This document shows, in pieces, positions 41,981 to 51,081 of a stretch of 64,000 nt of DNA. Every line of letters starts with the position of its first letter. Position 1 is the stretch's first letter. Where the stretch lies: positions 25,290 to 89,289 of the forward strand of contig CAZPHQ010000010.1 in NCBI GenBank assembly GCA_964586675.1, in the 5' to 3' direction. A model generated the notes under the pieces. That model made no database searches. It was not told the DNA's origin and saw only the letters and a program-made list of their open reading frames with translations. The DNA comes from JADLGH01 sp964586675. Lineage in GTDB: Bacteria > Desulfobacterota_D > UBA1144 > Nemesobacterales > UBA2774. Made by a program: the position numbers and the translations under genes.

Positions 41981-44775
41981 CCCTTCTCCGTCCGCCCGGA
42001 AAAATACGTGTTGTAGATCTTCCTTATGACGCCCGTCTTCGAGGTGTACTTTCTCCTGAGCTTCACCCCGTCCGCCCCGGGGTCGAGCTCCGAGGCCAGC
42101 TTCCCGAAGTCGCTCTCGTAGAGCTCGTTTATCGACCTGTCGTGAAGGAGCCTCAGGAGATTCTCCATCTTCCGGAGGAACATGAGCCCGTCCGCGAGCT
42201 CCATGTAGTCGCCCTCCTTAATTATTCCGGCTTCGTGGAGCCAGGCAAGGGCGTCCGAGGTGTTCTGCTTTCTCACCTCCGGGTGCGCCCCGCCGTGCCT
42301 CAGCTGAAGCATCTGCACCAGGAACTCTATGTCGACGATGCCGCCCCGCCCGGTTTTTATGTTGAGCTTTTCACGGCTCTCGGCGGCGATCTCCTTTTCC
42401 ATCCTCTTTCTCAGCCTGTTTATCTCTTTTTCGAATCCTTCGGGGAGCGGCCTTTCGTAGACGAACTCCGTCACGAGCTTCATGACCTTATTTCCGACCT
42501 TCATATTCCCCGCCGAAGGCGCGGTCTTCACGAGCGCCTGCCTCTCCCATATCTGTGCGCTTTCGTGGTGGTACTTACGGAACGCGTCGAACGACGTTAC
42601 CAGCGCCCCCGAGCGCCCCGATGGCCGGAGCCCCATGTCTATCTTGTACGCATACCCCTCCCCCGTCGGCACGGAGAGTATCGATATAACCTTCTGCCCG
42701 AACTTCGAATAGAACTCGTGCTCCTCTTCCTTTCCGTCGTATATGAAGATAACGTCGAGGTCGGAATTGTACGAAAGCTCCTTCCCGCCGAGCTTCCCCA
42801 TTCCCATGACGACCATGCGACGATCCTTCTCCGAACGCCTCGCCTTACCGCCCACGATTTCCCACGCCATGTCGAGCCCCGCTTCGAGTATGGCCTCGGC
42901 CACCATCGAGAGATACTTGCCGACGTAAAAAGGGCCGACCTCGCGGTTAAGATCGCGGAGGCATATCTTGAGAGTTTCTACGTGTCTGAACCTCCTTAGA
43001 ACGTCGAGCCGGGAGCCGTAGTCGTCCTCCTCGGCGAGCGCCGCGCGGAGCTGCTCCAGCATCTCACCCTTGGACGAATATTCGGCCCTCACATCCTTGA
43101 GAGTTATAACGTCCATATACTCCGGGTGCCGTATCAGGAAATTCGAGAGATACCCGCTCGTCGAAAAGAGCTTCGTCAGGAGCTGTATGATGTCCGGGTT
43201 TTCGGAGAGGACGGAATAGAGCGAAGTCCTCCACCCTATCCCCGATACGAACCTTTCGAGGTTGACGATGGCAAGGTCCGGGTCGGGCGATTTCAGAACG
43301 CTCGCCAGGAACGCCGGGATAACCTTCCTCGTCGCGGCCCTCCCCCCATGTGTGAGCCCGCCCTTCTTGACGTCGAGCAGTTTCGACAAGAGGTCTGCCG
43401 CCATGCCCGCATTCCTGAACCCGAGGGTTCTCAAATGCTCGATAGCTTCTTCCTCGTCCACGTTCCCCTCCATGAGAAACCCGGCCGCCTTCCAGAACTC
43501 CTGCACGAACTCCTCCGTCTTCTGCGAAGGCTCGTAAAAGAGTCCCTTGTAAACGGACGAAACGGCCCCGGTCTTCTCCTTGTAAAGCCTTTCGAGCTCG
43601 TCACTGTCCGGCGCGCCGGCTCGTAATGCAAGCTTTTCGAGGTCGTCGGGTGAGGACGGCAGCTTGTGCGTCTGCCTCTCGTCCGCGAGCTGTATACAGT
43701 GCTCCAGCTTCCTTAAAAATATATAAGAATCCGAGAGCGTGTGGCGTATCTCGGGCGTTACCATATTCACGGCCTCCAGCTTCCCGAGCGCACGGAGGGT
43801 GTTGTTCTCGCGTATATAATTTATCTCGCCGCCGTTCACGAGCGCGAGCGCCTGCACGAAAAACTCTATCTCCCGTATCCCGCCCTTCCCCAGCTTAACA
43901 TCCCTCTTCTTTTCGAGCTGGTCGAGGCGCGTCTTCATGTCTTTCAGGTCCTCTATCGAGGAATAATCCAGGAATTTTTTGTAGACGAACGGCTCGATGT
44001 CGCTCACGAACTTCTCGCCGAGCTCTATGTCCCCCGCGACGGGCCGCGCCTTTATCATAGCCGCCCTCTCCCACGTGTCCCCCCAGTAGAAATAATGTTC
44101 CAGCGCCCCCTCGACGGATACGGCGACGGTGCTCTTCCCTCCGCCTGGTCTGAGGCCGAGGTCCACCCTGTACAAGAAGCCGTCCTCCGTCACCGCGCTG
44201 AGCGACTTCGTCACCTTCTCGGCGAGCCTGAAGAACGGGTCGGGATCGCCGTTGGCCCTGTACATGTAGATTATGTCTATGTCCGAGCTGAGATTAAGCT
44301 CGCGCCCGCCGAGCTTCCCCATGCCGATGACGGCAAACTCCCCCGCGCCGTCGGCCTCCGGGCGATAGAACTTTATCGCCGCTTCGACGATAGCCGAGGC
44401 CAGGTCCGAAAGCTCCTCCATCGTCTCGGTGAACGGCGCCCCGTCCGTTATGTCCCTGTATATTATCCGCGCCAGCTCCCTGTACTTGTAGCGCCTGAGA
44501 GCCGATTCGAGCTGCGCCGGATTTTCGGACGCCGCCGCTATCCCGCCCGCCTCCTCCATGAAGGCGGCCGGCGTCTTCCCGTCCGGGGCGTCTTTGAACG
44601 ATTCCAGGTATTCGAGTATTCCGGGGTCTTTTACAGCGGCACGGCCTAGGAAATAGCTGTACCCCGCCAGGAGCTCTAAAATCTTCTTCCGCGCGGGGGA
44701 AATCTTATTGTGTATCTCTTTATAGTGCTCTAAAACGGTCCGGGCGTAGCCTGGGTCCGGCAAGGGTTTATTCAA
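41977..44775 (-). CDS. glnE: Bifunctional glutamine synthetase adenylyltransferase / adenylyl-removing enzyme
   Basis: GlnE adenylylates and de-adenylylates glutamine synthetase in response to PII signals. Two nucleotidyltransferase domains are present, each with the GxGKLGGxEL...SDxD motif: IGMGKLGGRELNLSSDIDII in the N-terminal half and GMGKLGGKELSYNSDLDVIF in the C-terminal half, each followed by a helical domain (KLGKGGIREIEFFVQ and IKTGRGGIVDIEFLVQML). The 932 residues agree with the 946 of E. coli. The start appears to be TTG at 44775, overlapping the upstream gene's stop by 8 bp, with AGGA 9 bases upstream. A phosphodiesterase-like gene is coupled downstream. Confidence 0.97.
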   Translation of the reverse strand: MNKPLPDPGYARTVLEHYKEIHNKISPARKKILELLAGYSYFLGRAAVKDPGILEYLESFKDAPDGKTPAAFMEEAGGIAAASENPAQLESALRRYKYRELARIIYRDITDGAPFTETMEELSDLASAIVEAAIKFYRPEADGAGEFAVIGMGKLGGRELNLSSDIDIIYMYRANGDPDPFFRLAEKVTKSLSAVTEDGFLYRVDLGLRPGGGKSTVAVSVEGALEHYFYWGDTWERAAMIKARPVAGDIELGEKFVSDIEPFVYKKFLDYSSIEDLKDMKTRLDQLEKKRDVKLGKGGIREIEFFVQALALVNGGEINYIRENNTLRALGKLEAVNMVTPEIRHTLSDSYIFLRKLEHCIQLADERQTHKLPSSPDDLEKLALRAGAPDSDELERLYKEKTGAVSSVYKGLFYEPSQKTEEFVQEFWKAAGFLMEGNVDEEEAIEHLRTLGFRNAGMAADLLSKLLDVKKGGLTHGGRAATRKVIPAFLASVLKSPDPDLAIVNLERFVSGIGWRTSLYSVLSENPDIIQLLTKLFSTSGYLSNFLIRHPEYMDVITLKDVRAEYSSKGEMLEQLRAALAEEDDYGSRLDVLRRFRHVETLKICLRDLNREVGPFYVGKYLSMVAEAILEAGLDMAWEIVGGKARRSEKDRRMVVMGMGKLGGKELSYNSDLDVIFIYDGKEEEHEFYSKFGQKVISILSVPTGEGYAYKIDMGLRPSGRSGALVTSFDAFRKYHHESAQIWERQALVKTAPSAGNMKVGNKVMKLVTEFVYERPLPEGFEKEINRLRKRMEKEIAAESREKLNIKTGRGGIVDIEFLVQMLQLRHGGAHPEVRKQNTSDALAWLHEAGIIKEGDYMELADGLMFLRKMENLLRLLHDRSINELYESDFGKLASELDPGADGVKLRRKYTSKTGVIRKIYNTYFSGRTEKG

Positions 44776-45109
44776 CGTTGATTTTCCTGCTTCGAGATCC
44801 TCTCTTCTGTCCGGCCCCGGCCTTCCTCCGCTCTTTCACTTCATTCCCGGCCTTTTTGACGAGCTCAATGCCGGTATTAACAGCCTTCATCGGCAGCTCG
44901 CAGAGGAATTTCCTGCCCTCCTCGTTTTCGAGGAGATGTTTTACGCCCCGTATGACGAACCCGGTCCCGGCCACAAGCTCCGTGGCCCCGGCGATAAAAT
45001 GCTCCCCCGCCTTCCCGAGGTCCTTCAGGTCGGGCCCAGTCTCGGCCTTCTTCCCTGCTCGCCCCGCTCCCGCAGCGCCCCCCGTTCTCGCACGCTTTCT
45101 TTCAGGCAT
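44768..45109 (-). CDS. Small conserved-looking protein upstream of glnE, function unknown
   Basis: About 113 residues with very basic, low-complexity ends (MPERKRARTGGAAGAGRAGKK and KERRKAGAGQKRGSRSRK) around an amphipathic helical core (DLKDLGKAGEHFIAGATELV to GIELVKKAGNEV). The core has spaced hydrophobic residues and one cysteine; there is no signal peptide. The ATG at 45109 follows AGGAAGGGG; a TTG two codons upstream (45115) is equally possible. It overlaps glnE by 8 bp, so it is probably translated from the same message. I do not recognise the family; the basic ends could bind nucleic acid, but this is a guess. Confidence 0.6.
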   Translation of the reverse strand: MPERKRARTGGAAGAGRAGKKAETGPDLKDLGKAGEHFIAGATELVAGTGFVIRGVKHLLENEEGRKFLCELPMKAVNTGIELVKKAGNEVKERRKAGAGQKRGSRSRKINVE

Positions 45110-45219
45110 CGTCAAACCCCTTCCTGATTATTATAAATCGGGATGAGCCCTCTTAAAACCCCGGTCTTGGATTATACGGAAAGTCCTCGCACACAGCTCC
45201 GCGCCAGCAATAAGCAATA

Positions 45220-47637
45220 TCAGCTGAAATTATAAGGGTCCACGTCCGCCGACACCCTCACCCGCCCCGCGATCTTCCACATCCCGGCCATGAGCCTCTT
45301 CACAAGCCCCCGGAGGGCCTTCACGTCAGCGGACCTCAGCAGCATCTGCCGGCGATAGCGGTTCTTTATCCGGCTTATGGGACATGGCGACGGCCCCAGT
45401 ATCTCGACGGCCCCCGGCGCGAGCTTCCCGGCGAGCCTCCTCACCGCCTCGCCCGCCTTCCTCGCTACGTCTGCCACCTCGTCCTCACGGGTGCCGCTGA
45501 ACCTCACGTTCACGAGCCGCGTGAACGGCGGGTAGCCCAGCTCCTCCCTGAGCTTAAGCTCCTGCTCCAGGAACCCCTTCGAGTCCTGCCGCGCGGCGAA
45601 GGTTATGCTCGGATGGTCCGGGTTGTATGTCTGCACTATCGCGCGCCCCTCGCCGTCGCCCCGCCCCGCTCTGCCGGCGACCTGCGTCACGAGCTGAAAC
45701 GTCCTCTCTCCCGAACGGAAGTCAGGGATACCGAGCGATATGTCGGCCGATATGACGCCCACGAGCGTCACGCCCGGGAGGTCGTGCCCCTTGGCGACCA
45801 TCTGCGTCCCGACGAGAACGTCTATTTCCCCGCGCTCGAGCCTCCGGTAAAGGTCCAATAGCCGCGTCTTCCCCGAAACGGCGTCCCTGTCCATGCGCGC
45901 GATCTTCGCCTCGGGTATCAGCGCCTTGAGCTCGTCCTCCACTCTCTGCGTCCCGATGCCGAGCCCCCTCATCGCCTCCCCGCACACCGCGCACGCCTCG
46001 TGCGGCTTTTCGACGAGCCCGCAGAGGTGACACATTATCACGTCCCCCCGCGCGTGGTAGGTTAAAGAAACACTACAGTTAGGACACTTCAATATCTCCC
46101 CGCACACCTTGCATATCATTATCGACGAATACCCGCGCCTGTTGAGGAACAGTATCGTCTCCCTGTCCTTCCAGAAATTATCGACGACTGCCTCGCGGAG
46201 CGGCGGCGACAGGATCGCACCGTCTTCATGTCTCATGTCCACTATAGTCGTCTGCGGCAGCGGACGATCATTTACACGCAGCGGCAGCTGCAGGTATCCG
46301 AACTTGTGCTTTTTAGCGTTGTAGTATGATTCGACCGACGGCGTCGCCGAGCCGAGTATTACGACCGAATCAGTCATCCTCCCGAGTACCAGCGTGAGGT
46401 CCCGAGCGTTGTACGCCGGGGCCTCGTCCTGCTTGTACGACGTCTCGTGCTCCTCGTCGACGATTATCATCCCGAGGTCCGAGAACGGCGCGAATATGGC
46501 GGAGCGCGCGCCTATGACGATGCGAACCTCCCCCCTCGCCGCCCGCCGCCATGCGTCGAACCTCTCCCCGTCCGAAAGCGCGCTGTGTATGACGGCCACC
46601 GCGTCCCCGAACCTCGCCCTGAACCTCTTCACCAGGAGCGGAGTGAGCGAGATCTCCGGCACGAGCACTATAACCCCCTTGCCCCTCTCGATGACCTCCG
46701 CTATCGCGCGTAGATAAACCTCCGTCTTCCCGCTCCCCGTAACCCCGTGCAGCAGGAACGGCGCGAACTTTCCTTTTTTTACGGCCTCCGATATCTTCCG
46801 GCAGGCGATCTCCTGGTCGACAGTCAATTCGGGAGGAACGTCCCGCCTGATTTCGAGCCCCGCGAACGGGTCCCTCGAAACCTCCTCGTGATCGACCCGG
46901 ACATACCCCTCTTCCTCCAGCCACGAAATATGCGGGGACGGGTTTCCGAACACCTCTTTCAATTCGTCGAGCGAAACCCGCCCGTGCGTGAGGACGAACG
47001 ACAGTATCTCCGCCTTGGTTCTTTTACGCGCCAGCGCCGGATCGCCGGCGCTAACGCCCTCGCCTGCCGAGATGATCTTTTCAGTTTTTATCTTCGGGTC
47101 CGACTCGAGCTCGTATGCGAACTCCACGAGCCCCCTCCGATTTAGCGAATTTAAAAGCTCCGCCGAAGTGTTGTCGACGAGCGAGAGCAGCCTGCGCGAC
47201 GTTATCTCCCCCGCGTTCAGTATCGCCCTGATGACCGTAAGCTCGTGGGCCGTGAGCCTCCCCTCTCCAGAGGCCGCCCTCTCGCCCGCCTGGGTCAGCC
47301 TGAGCGTCCGCCTGAGATTCACGCCGAGCCCCCCGGGGTGCGCGGCCTTCAGCATCATCCCGAGCGGGACGAGATAGTAGTCCGCCGCCCACTTCAGAAA
47401 CGCGAGACGCCTCTCGTCGAAAAGCGGCTCGTCGTCGATTATATCGAGGACGTCCTTCAGCTTTATATCCGGCGGCGGCCCCCCGAAGCCGACTATGAAC
47501 CCTATGGTCTTGCGATTGTGGAACGGGACGAGCACACGCTTTCCGACCTCAGCCCCTTCCCTGAGCGCGGCGGGCAGGCTGTAGCTGTAATATTCATCCC
47601 TCGGTATCGGGACTGAGACCTGTACGGTTTCCTTCAT
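45220..47637 (-). CDS. priA: Primosomal protein N' (replication restart helicase PriA)
   Basis: PriA recognises stalled forks and reloads the replicative helicase. The N-terminal DNA-binding domain begins VQVSVPIPRDEYYSYSLP. The helicase core has Walker A GVTGSGKTEVYLRAI, DEEH box IIVDEEHETSYKQDE and GSATPSVESY. A zinc-binding insert has eight cysteines (CKVCGEILKCPNCSVSL, CHLCG, CAVCG), and the final motifs are GTQMVAKGHDLPGVTLVGV and QVAGRAGRG. The 805 residues are slightly longer than E. coli PriA (732). It is co-oriented with glnE but separated by a 110 bp gap from the small gene. Confidence 0.97.
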   Translation of the reverse strand: MKETVQVSVPIPRDEYYSYSLPAALREGAEVGKRVLVPFHNRKTIGFIVGFGGPPPDIKLKDVLDIIDDEPLFDERRLAFLKWAADYYLVPLGMMLKAAHPGGLGVNLRRTLRLTQAGERAASGEGRLTAHELTVIRAILNAGEITSRRLLSLVDNTSAELLNSLNRRGLVEFAYELESDPKIKTEKIISAGEGVSAGDPALARKRTKAEILSFVLTHGRVSLDELKEVFGNPSPHISWLEEEGYVRVDHEEVSRDPFAGLEIRRDVPPELTVDQEIACRKISEAVKKGKFAPFLLHGVTGSGKTEVYLRAIAEVIERGKGVIVLVPEISLTPLLVKRFRARFGDAVAVIHSALSDGERFDAWRRAARGEVRIVIGARSAIFAPFSDLGMIIVDEEHETSYKQDEAPAYNARDLTLVLGRMTDSVVILGSATPSVESYYNAKKHKFGYLQLPLRVNDRPLPQTTIVDMRHEDGAILSPPLREAVVDNFWKDRETILFLNRRGYSSIMICKVCGEILKCPNCSVSLTYHARGDVIMCHLCGLVEKPHEACAVCGEAMRGLGIGTQRVEDELKALIPEAKIARMDRDAVSGKTRLLDLYRRLERGEIDVLVGTQMVAKGHDLPGVTLVGVISADISLGIPDFRSGERTFQLVTQVAGRAGRGDGEGRAIVQTYNPDHPSITFAARQDSKGFLEQELKLREELGYPPFTRLVNVRFSGTREDEVADVARKAGEAVRRLAGKLAPGAVEILGPSPCPISRIKNRYRRQMLLRSADVKALRGLVKRLMAGMWKIAGRVRVSADVDPYNFS

Positions 47638-47962
47638 TATATGTCCGTGAGTCTAATGGTTTTCCCGAGGGCGTGCAATATACGGAGCCGGCGCGCCTCG
47701 CCCTCTCCGGCGGGTACCGGATTCTGCCTCTCCCCCTCCGGCGCCGCTTTCCACCCGGGGGCTTCACGCTGAATTCCGCTCGCTATACCATCCTGCCGCG
47801 CCGCACGATATTTCCATTGTTAATTATATGTTATAGGCTTTACCCGGCTCTATTTCTTAATTTCAATCAAATATGAGTAATAACCCCCCCGAAGGTTGAC
47901 AATGCCCCCTCCAGCTAATATGCTTTACCATTAAAGGTTCTAAGAACCGAACGGTGTATTGA
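47638..47962. other. Intergenic region between divergent priA and a TPR gene
   Basis: This 325 bp stretch carries no gene. The priA-proximal half is GC-rich with short self-complementary blocks but no long hairpin; the distal half is AT-rich and contains the promoter of the TPR gene (47896-47924). Confidence 0.6.
47896..47924 (+). promoter_or_regulatory. Promoter of the TPR gene
   Basis: A perfect TTGACA (47896-47901) and TATGCT (47919-47924) are 17 bp apart, with an expected start near 47931 and a leader of about 32 nt. Confidence 0.65.
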
Positions 47963-48820
47963 ATGGGAAGGCTGGACAGGCTTTTAAATAAAGCCGACGA
48001 TTACAAGGAAGCCGGACGCTTCGAGGACGCGCTCAAGGAGCTCACAAAGGCCATAAAGATCGCGCCCGACGATCCGGATGTTTATCTCTCCTTCGCTCTA
48101 ACATACGACGCGATGGAGGAATTCCACCCCTCCGTCTACTACTTCAGAAAGGCTCTGGAGCTCAACCCCGAAGACCCTTATATCTGGACACAGCTCGGAA
48201 TCACTCTCGCCCGCATGGGCATGCACGACGAGTCTATAAGGTCGTATCACGAAGCCCTCGATCTCGAGCCGGATTATGTCATAGCCAAGTGGCACATGGC
48301 GCTGACCTACCGCTCCGTCGGTCTTTATGAGGACGCGCTCCGGTACTTCCAGGAATGCGGCGCCTCAGGCACAGAGGTCGACTACATCAACGACGAGATT
48401 CACTACCAGACGGGGCTCTGTTTCTTCGACATGGGATGGACGAAAGAGGCCCTCACGGAATTCAGAAAGCATATAGACCTTTGCCCCTCAGACACCTGGG
48501 CGCATCTCTCCATAGGCAACTGCTACTTCGACTTCGGATGGATAGACGAGTCCGCGGCGAAATTCAGGGAGGTTATATCCCTCTCCCCGGAATTCATCCC
48601 CGCTTACAACGCCCTCGCCCTCTCGCTCGCCGAGAAGGGCTGGTACGACGAAGCGCTCGACGTCCTCCGCGCCGCGCTCAGCATCTCGCCCGACGACGAA
48701 TCCGTCAAGGACAACATGGACTACATCCAGTCTTTGAAGGAAGACGACGACGGCGCGAAAGGCGTAATCCTCATGGGCCTCATACTCCAGCTCATGAAGA
48801 AAAAAGAGCTCTCCGAATAA
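47963..48820 (+). CDS. Cytoplasmic TPR-repeat protein
   Basis: The 285 residues form about six to seven TPR units without a signal peptide or membrane helix, for example ADDYKEAGRFEDALKELTKA, PYIWTQLGITLARMGMHDES and PAYNALALSLAEKGWYDEAL. TPR arrays bind partner proteins, and no partner is suggested by the neighbours (priA divergent, metal transporter convergent with 6 bp between stops). A consensus promoter lies 39 bp upstream. Confidence 0.85.
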   Translation: MGRLDRLLNKADDYKEAGRFEDALKELTKAIKIAPDDPDVYLSFALTYDAMEEFHPSVYYFRKALELNPEDPYIWTQLGITLARMGMHDESIRSYHEALDLEPDYVIAKWHMALTYRSVGLYEDALRYFQECGASGTEVDYINDEIHYQTGLCFFDMGWTKEALTEFRKHIDLCPSDTWAHLSIGNCYFDFGWIDESAAKFREVISLSPEFIPAYNALALSLAEKGWYDEALDVLRAALSISPDDESVKDNMDYIQSLKEDDDGAKGVILMGLILQLMKKKELSE

Positions 48821-48826
48821 CCCCGC

Positions 48827-49945
48827 TCAGGCAGTAAACTCCGTCAGCGACCTGCCCGCGAATTCCCTGCCTTTTTCCGTCAGCGAAAGTCTTCCGTCCT
48901 TGTTCGCGACGAGCCCGTTCTTCGTAGAATAGACGACGGCGCTACGCGCGAAGTCCTCTTTCCATCCGAGGCTCTCTTCTAAGTGTGAGACCTCCGATTC
49001 GCGGCGCTCCTCCGGCGTCCCTTCGTGGTTCAAGAGGTGTATGACGAGCATCCTCCCCGCGAAGTCCCGCTTCTGGTGAGCCTTCCTCGAGTAAACCGCA
49101 ATCAGCCCCCTCTCCGGGGCGAAGAGATACACGAGCACGAATATCACACCCGCGGCCGAAGCCATCGAGCCCGCTATGTTCGCGTCGATGAGTATGGCGA
49201 ACCAGAATCCCGCGATAGCCGAGACTATACCTATCAGAACGCTCAGCCCCAGCATCCGCGAAAGCCTGTCCGTAAGGAGATACGCCGCCGCCGGTGGCGC
49301 TATCATGAGAGCGACTACCAGGATCGATCCCACGGCGTCGAAAGCCCCGACTGCGGTCACGGAAACGAGCCCCATTAATAGATAGTGTATGAGTCCGGGT
49401 GCGAAGCCGAGCGCGGCCGCGAGCCCCGCGTCGAACGTAGCGAGCTTGAGCTCCTTGTACATTAGAAGAACGAACGCGAGGTTTAAAAGCAGTATGACGC
49501 CCATGACGTACATCGACTTCGGCCCGAGGTCGAGCCCTCCCACTATGACCCTGTCGAACGGGGCGAACGCCAGCTCCCCGAGGAGCACCATGTGCGCGTC
49601 CAGGTGAATGCTCCATGTGTAGCGCGCGATGAGTATCACGCCGATGCTGAAAAGCAGCGGGAACACGAGCCCGATTGCGGCGTCCTCCTTGACGAGTTTT
49701 GTCTTCGCCAGGAGCTCGACGAGGCTGACGGTAAGCACGCCGCTCAGCGCCGCCCCGATTATGAGTAAGGGCGAGGCCACGTCCCCGACGACGAAAAACG
49801 CCAGCACTATGCCTAGGAGTATCGAGTGGCTTATCGCGTCGCTCATCATCGCCATGCGGCGGAGGACGAGAAACACGCCGGGTATAGCGCACGCCGCCGC
49901 CGTGAGCGCGGCTATAATCTGTATCTCTACCTGCTCAGGGCTCAT
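48827..49945 (-). CDS. Metal (Mn/Zn/Fe) ABC transporter permease with C-terminal winged-helix-like tail
   Basis: Residues 1-280 are an ABC-3 family permease: nine helices, VLRRMAMMSDAISHSILLGIVLAF near the N-terminus and TAVGAFDAVGSILVVALMIAPPAAAYLLTDRL in the ATPase-contact region. About 90 further residues follow the last helix (GRMLVIHLLNHEGTPEERRE, HLEESLGWKEDFARSAVVYS and NGLVANKDGRLSLTEKGREFA), a pattern like a winged-helix domain of the DtxR or MarR type. The sister permease has a similar tail. It overlaps that gene by 11 bp and is the last gene of the operon. Confidence 0.92.
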   Translation of the reverse strand: MSPEQVEIQIIAALTAAACAIPGVFLVLRRMAMMSDAISHSILLGIVLAFFVVGDVASPLLIIGAALSGVLTVSLVELLAKTKLVKEDAAIGLVFPLLFSIGVILIARYTWSIHLDAHMVLLGELAFAPFDRVIVGGLDLGPKSMYVMGVILLLNLAFVLLMYKELKLATFDAGLAAALGFAPGLIHYLLMGLVSVTAVGAFDAVGSILVVALMIAPPAAAYLLTDRLSRMLGLSVLIGIVSAIAGFWFAILIDANIAGSMASAAGVIFVLVYLFAPERGLIAVYSRKAHQKRDFAGRMLVIHLLNHEGTPEERRESEVSHLEESLGWKEDFARSAVVYSTKNGLVANKDGRLSLTEKGREFAGRSLTEFTA

Positions 49946-51080
49946 CCGTTTCCCCCCTTCTAGTCGCCACGATCCTCGCGGCCTCCGTCACTCCCGCCGG
50001 CGTAAGCGCCCATTCGTCCTTCCCGGCGGGCTGGACGAGCCCTCGCTCGTCGAGTATACGGAGACTGTTCTCGACCCCGCCCATACCCGCGCTCATGAGC
50101 TTCAGCACTGATACTGAATGCGCGTGCCCCCGGTCGTCGTGCTCACTCGCCAGTATGTAGAGGTCTTCGAGGATCGCTTCGAGCCTGAGCCGTCCCCTCT
50201 GCTGCCTGTCACGGAGCTTGCTCCAGAGGATGCCGCGTCGGGGGGCGAAGAGTATGGAAACGATAACTACCGCGCTTATGGAAACGACTATCGTCGGCCC
50301 CGTCGGAAGCCTCGGCACGCTCGCGCTGAGAACGGCTCCGGTAACGCCGGCGACGGCTCCGAAGAGTGACGACAGCCCTATCATCACGCCGAGCCTGTCC
50401 GTCCACTGCCTCGCGGCCGCGGCCGGCGCGACTATCATCGCGCTCATGAGCACAACACCCACAGTCTGAAGCCCGATAACGATAGCTATGACTATGAGCG
50501 TGGTGAGAAGGATATCGAGGATTCTCACAGGAAAACCGAGCGTCGCCGCGAACTCCGGGTCGAAAGAAAGAAGCTTGAACTCCTTCCAGAACAGGGCGAC
50601 TAGCAGGAGCGAGATCCCGCCGAGTATGGCCATCGTGAGCACGTCCCTTCCGAGGAGCGCGGCCGCCTGCCCGAATAAAAACTTGTCGAGCCCCGCCTGT
50701 GTCGCGTCGGGGCGCTTCTGTATCACGGTAAGCAGAACAAGCCCCGCGCCGAAGAACACGGAAAGCACCATCCCCAGGGCAGAGTCGTACTTGATCCGCG
50801 TCGCCGAGACAATGCTCATTATGAAGAGCGTCGCCGCCCACCCCGCAAGCGCAGCGCCAACTATCAGTACGAGCGGCATCTTGCTACCCGTAAGGAGAAA
50901 CGCGAGCGCTATGCCCGGAAGCGCTGCGTGGGATATGGCGTCCCCGAGTAGGCTTTGCTTCCTGAGGACGGCGTAAGCGCCCAGCGCACCGCTCACGATG
51001 CCGAGCACGGCGGAGCCGAGCGCGACGGTCCTCAGCGTATAGTCGAAAAAAAGGTCTGAAAAAATACCTGGAAGGTCCAC
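49935..51080 (-). CDS. Metal (Mn/Zn/Fe) ABC transporter permease with C-terminal winged-helix-like tail
   Basis: An ABC-3 permease of nine helices with VLRKQSLLGDAISHAALPGIALAF and LQTVGVVLMSAMIVAPAAAARQWTDRL. After the last membrane segment (VVSISAVVIVSILFAPRRGILW) a cytoplasmic tail of about 90 residues contains LEAILEDLYILASEHDD, SVLKLMSAGMGGVENSLRIL and ERGLVQPAGKDEWALTPAG, resembling the DNA-binding half of DtxR/MntR regulators. It starts 1 bp after the ATPase stop and overlaps the second permease by 11 bp. Two different permeases suggest a heterodimeric channel. Confidence 0.92.
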   Translation of the reverse strand: MDLPGIFSDLFFDYTLRTVALGSAVLGIVSGALGAYAVLRKQSLLGDAISHAALPGIALAFLLTGSKMPLVLIVGAALAGWAATLFIMSIVSATRIKYDSALGMVLSVFFGAGLVLLTVIQKRPDATQAGLDKFLFGQAAALLGRDVLTMAILGGISLLLVALFWKEFKLLSFDPEFAATLGFPVRILDILLTTLIVIAIVIGLQTVGVVLMSAMIVAPAAAARQWTDRLGVMIGLSSLFGAVAGVTGAVLSASVPRLPTGPTIVVSISAVVIVSILFAPRRGILWSKLRDRQQRGRLRLEAILEDLYILASEHDDRGHAHSVSVLKLMSAGMGGVENSLRILDERGLVQPAGKDEWALTPAGVTEAARIVATRRGETDEP

Positions 51081-51081
51081 C

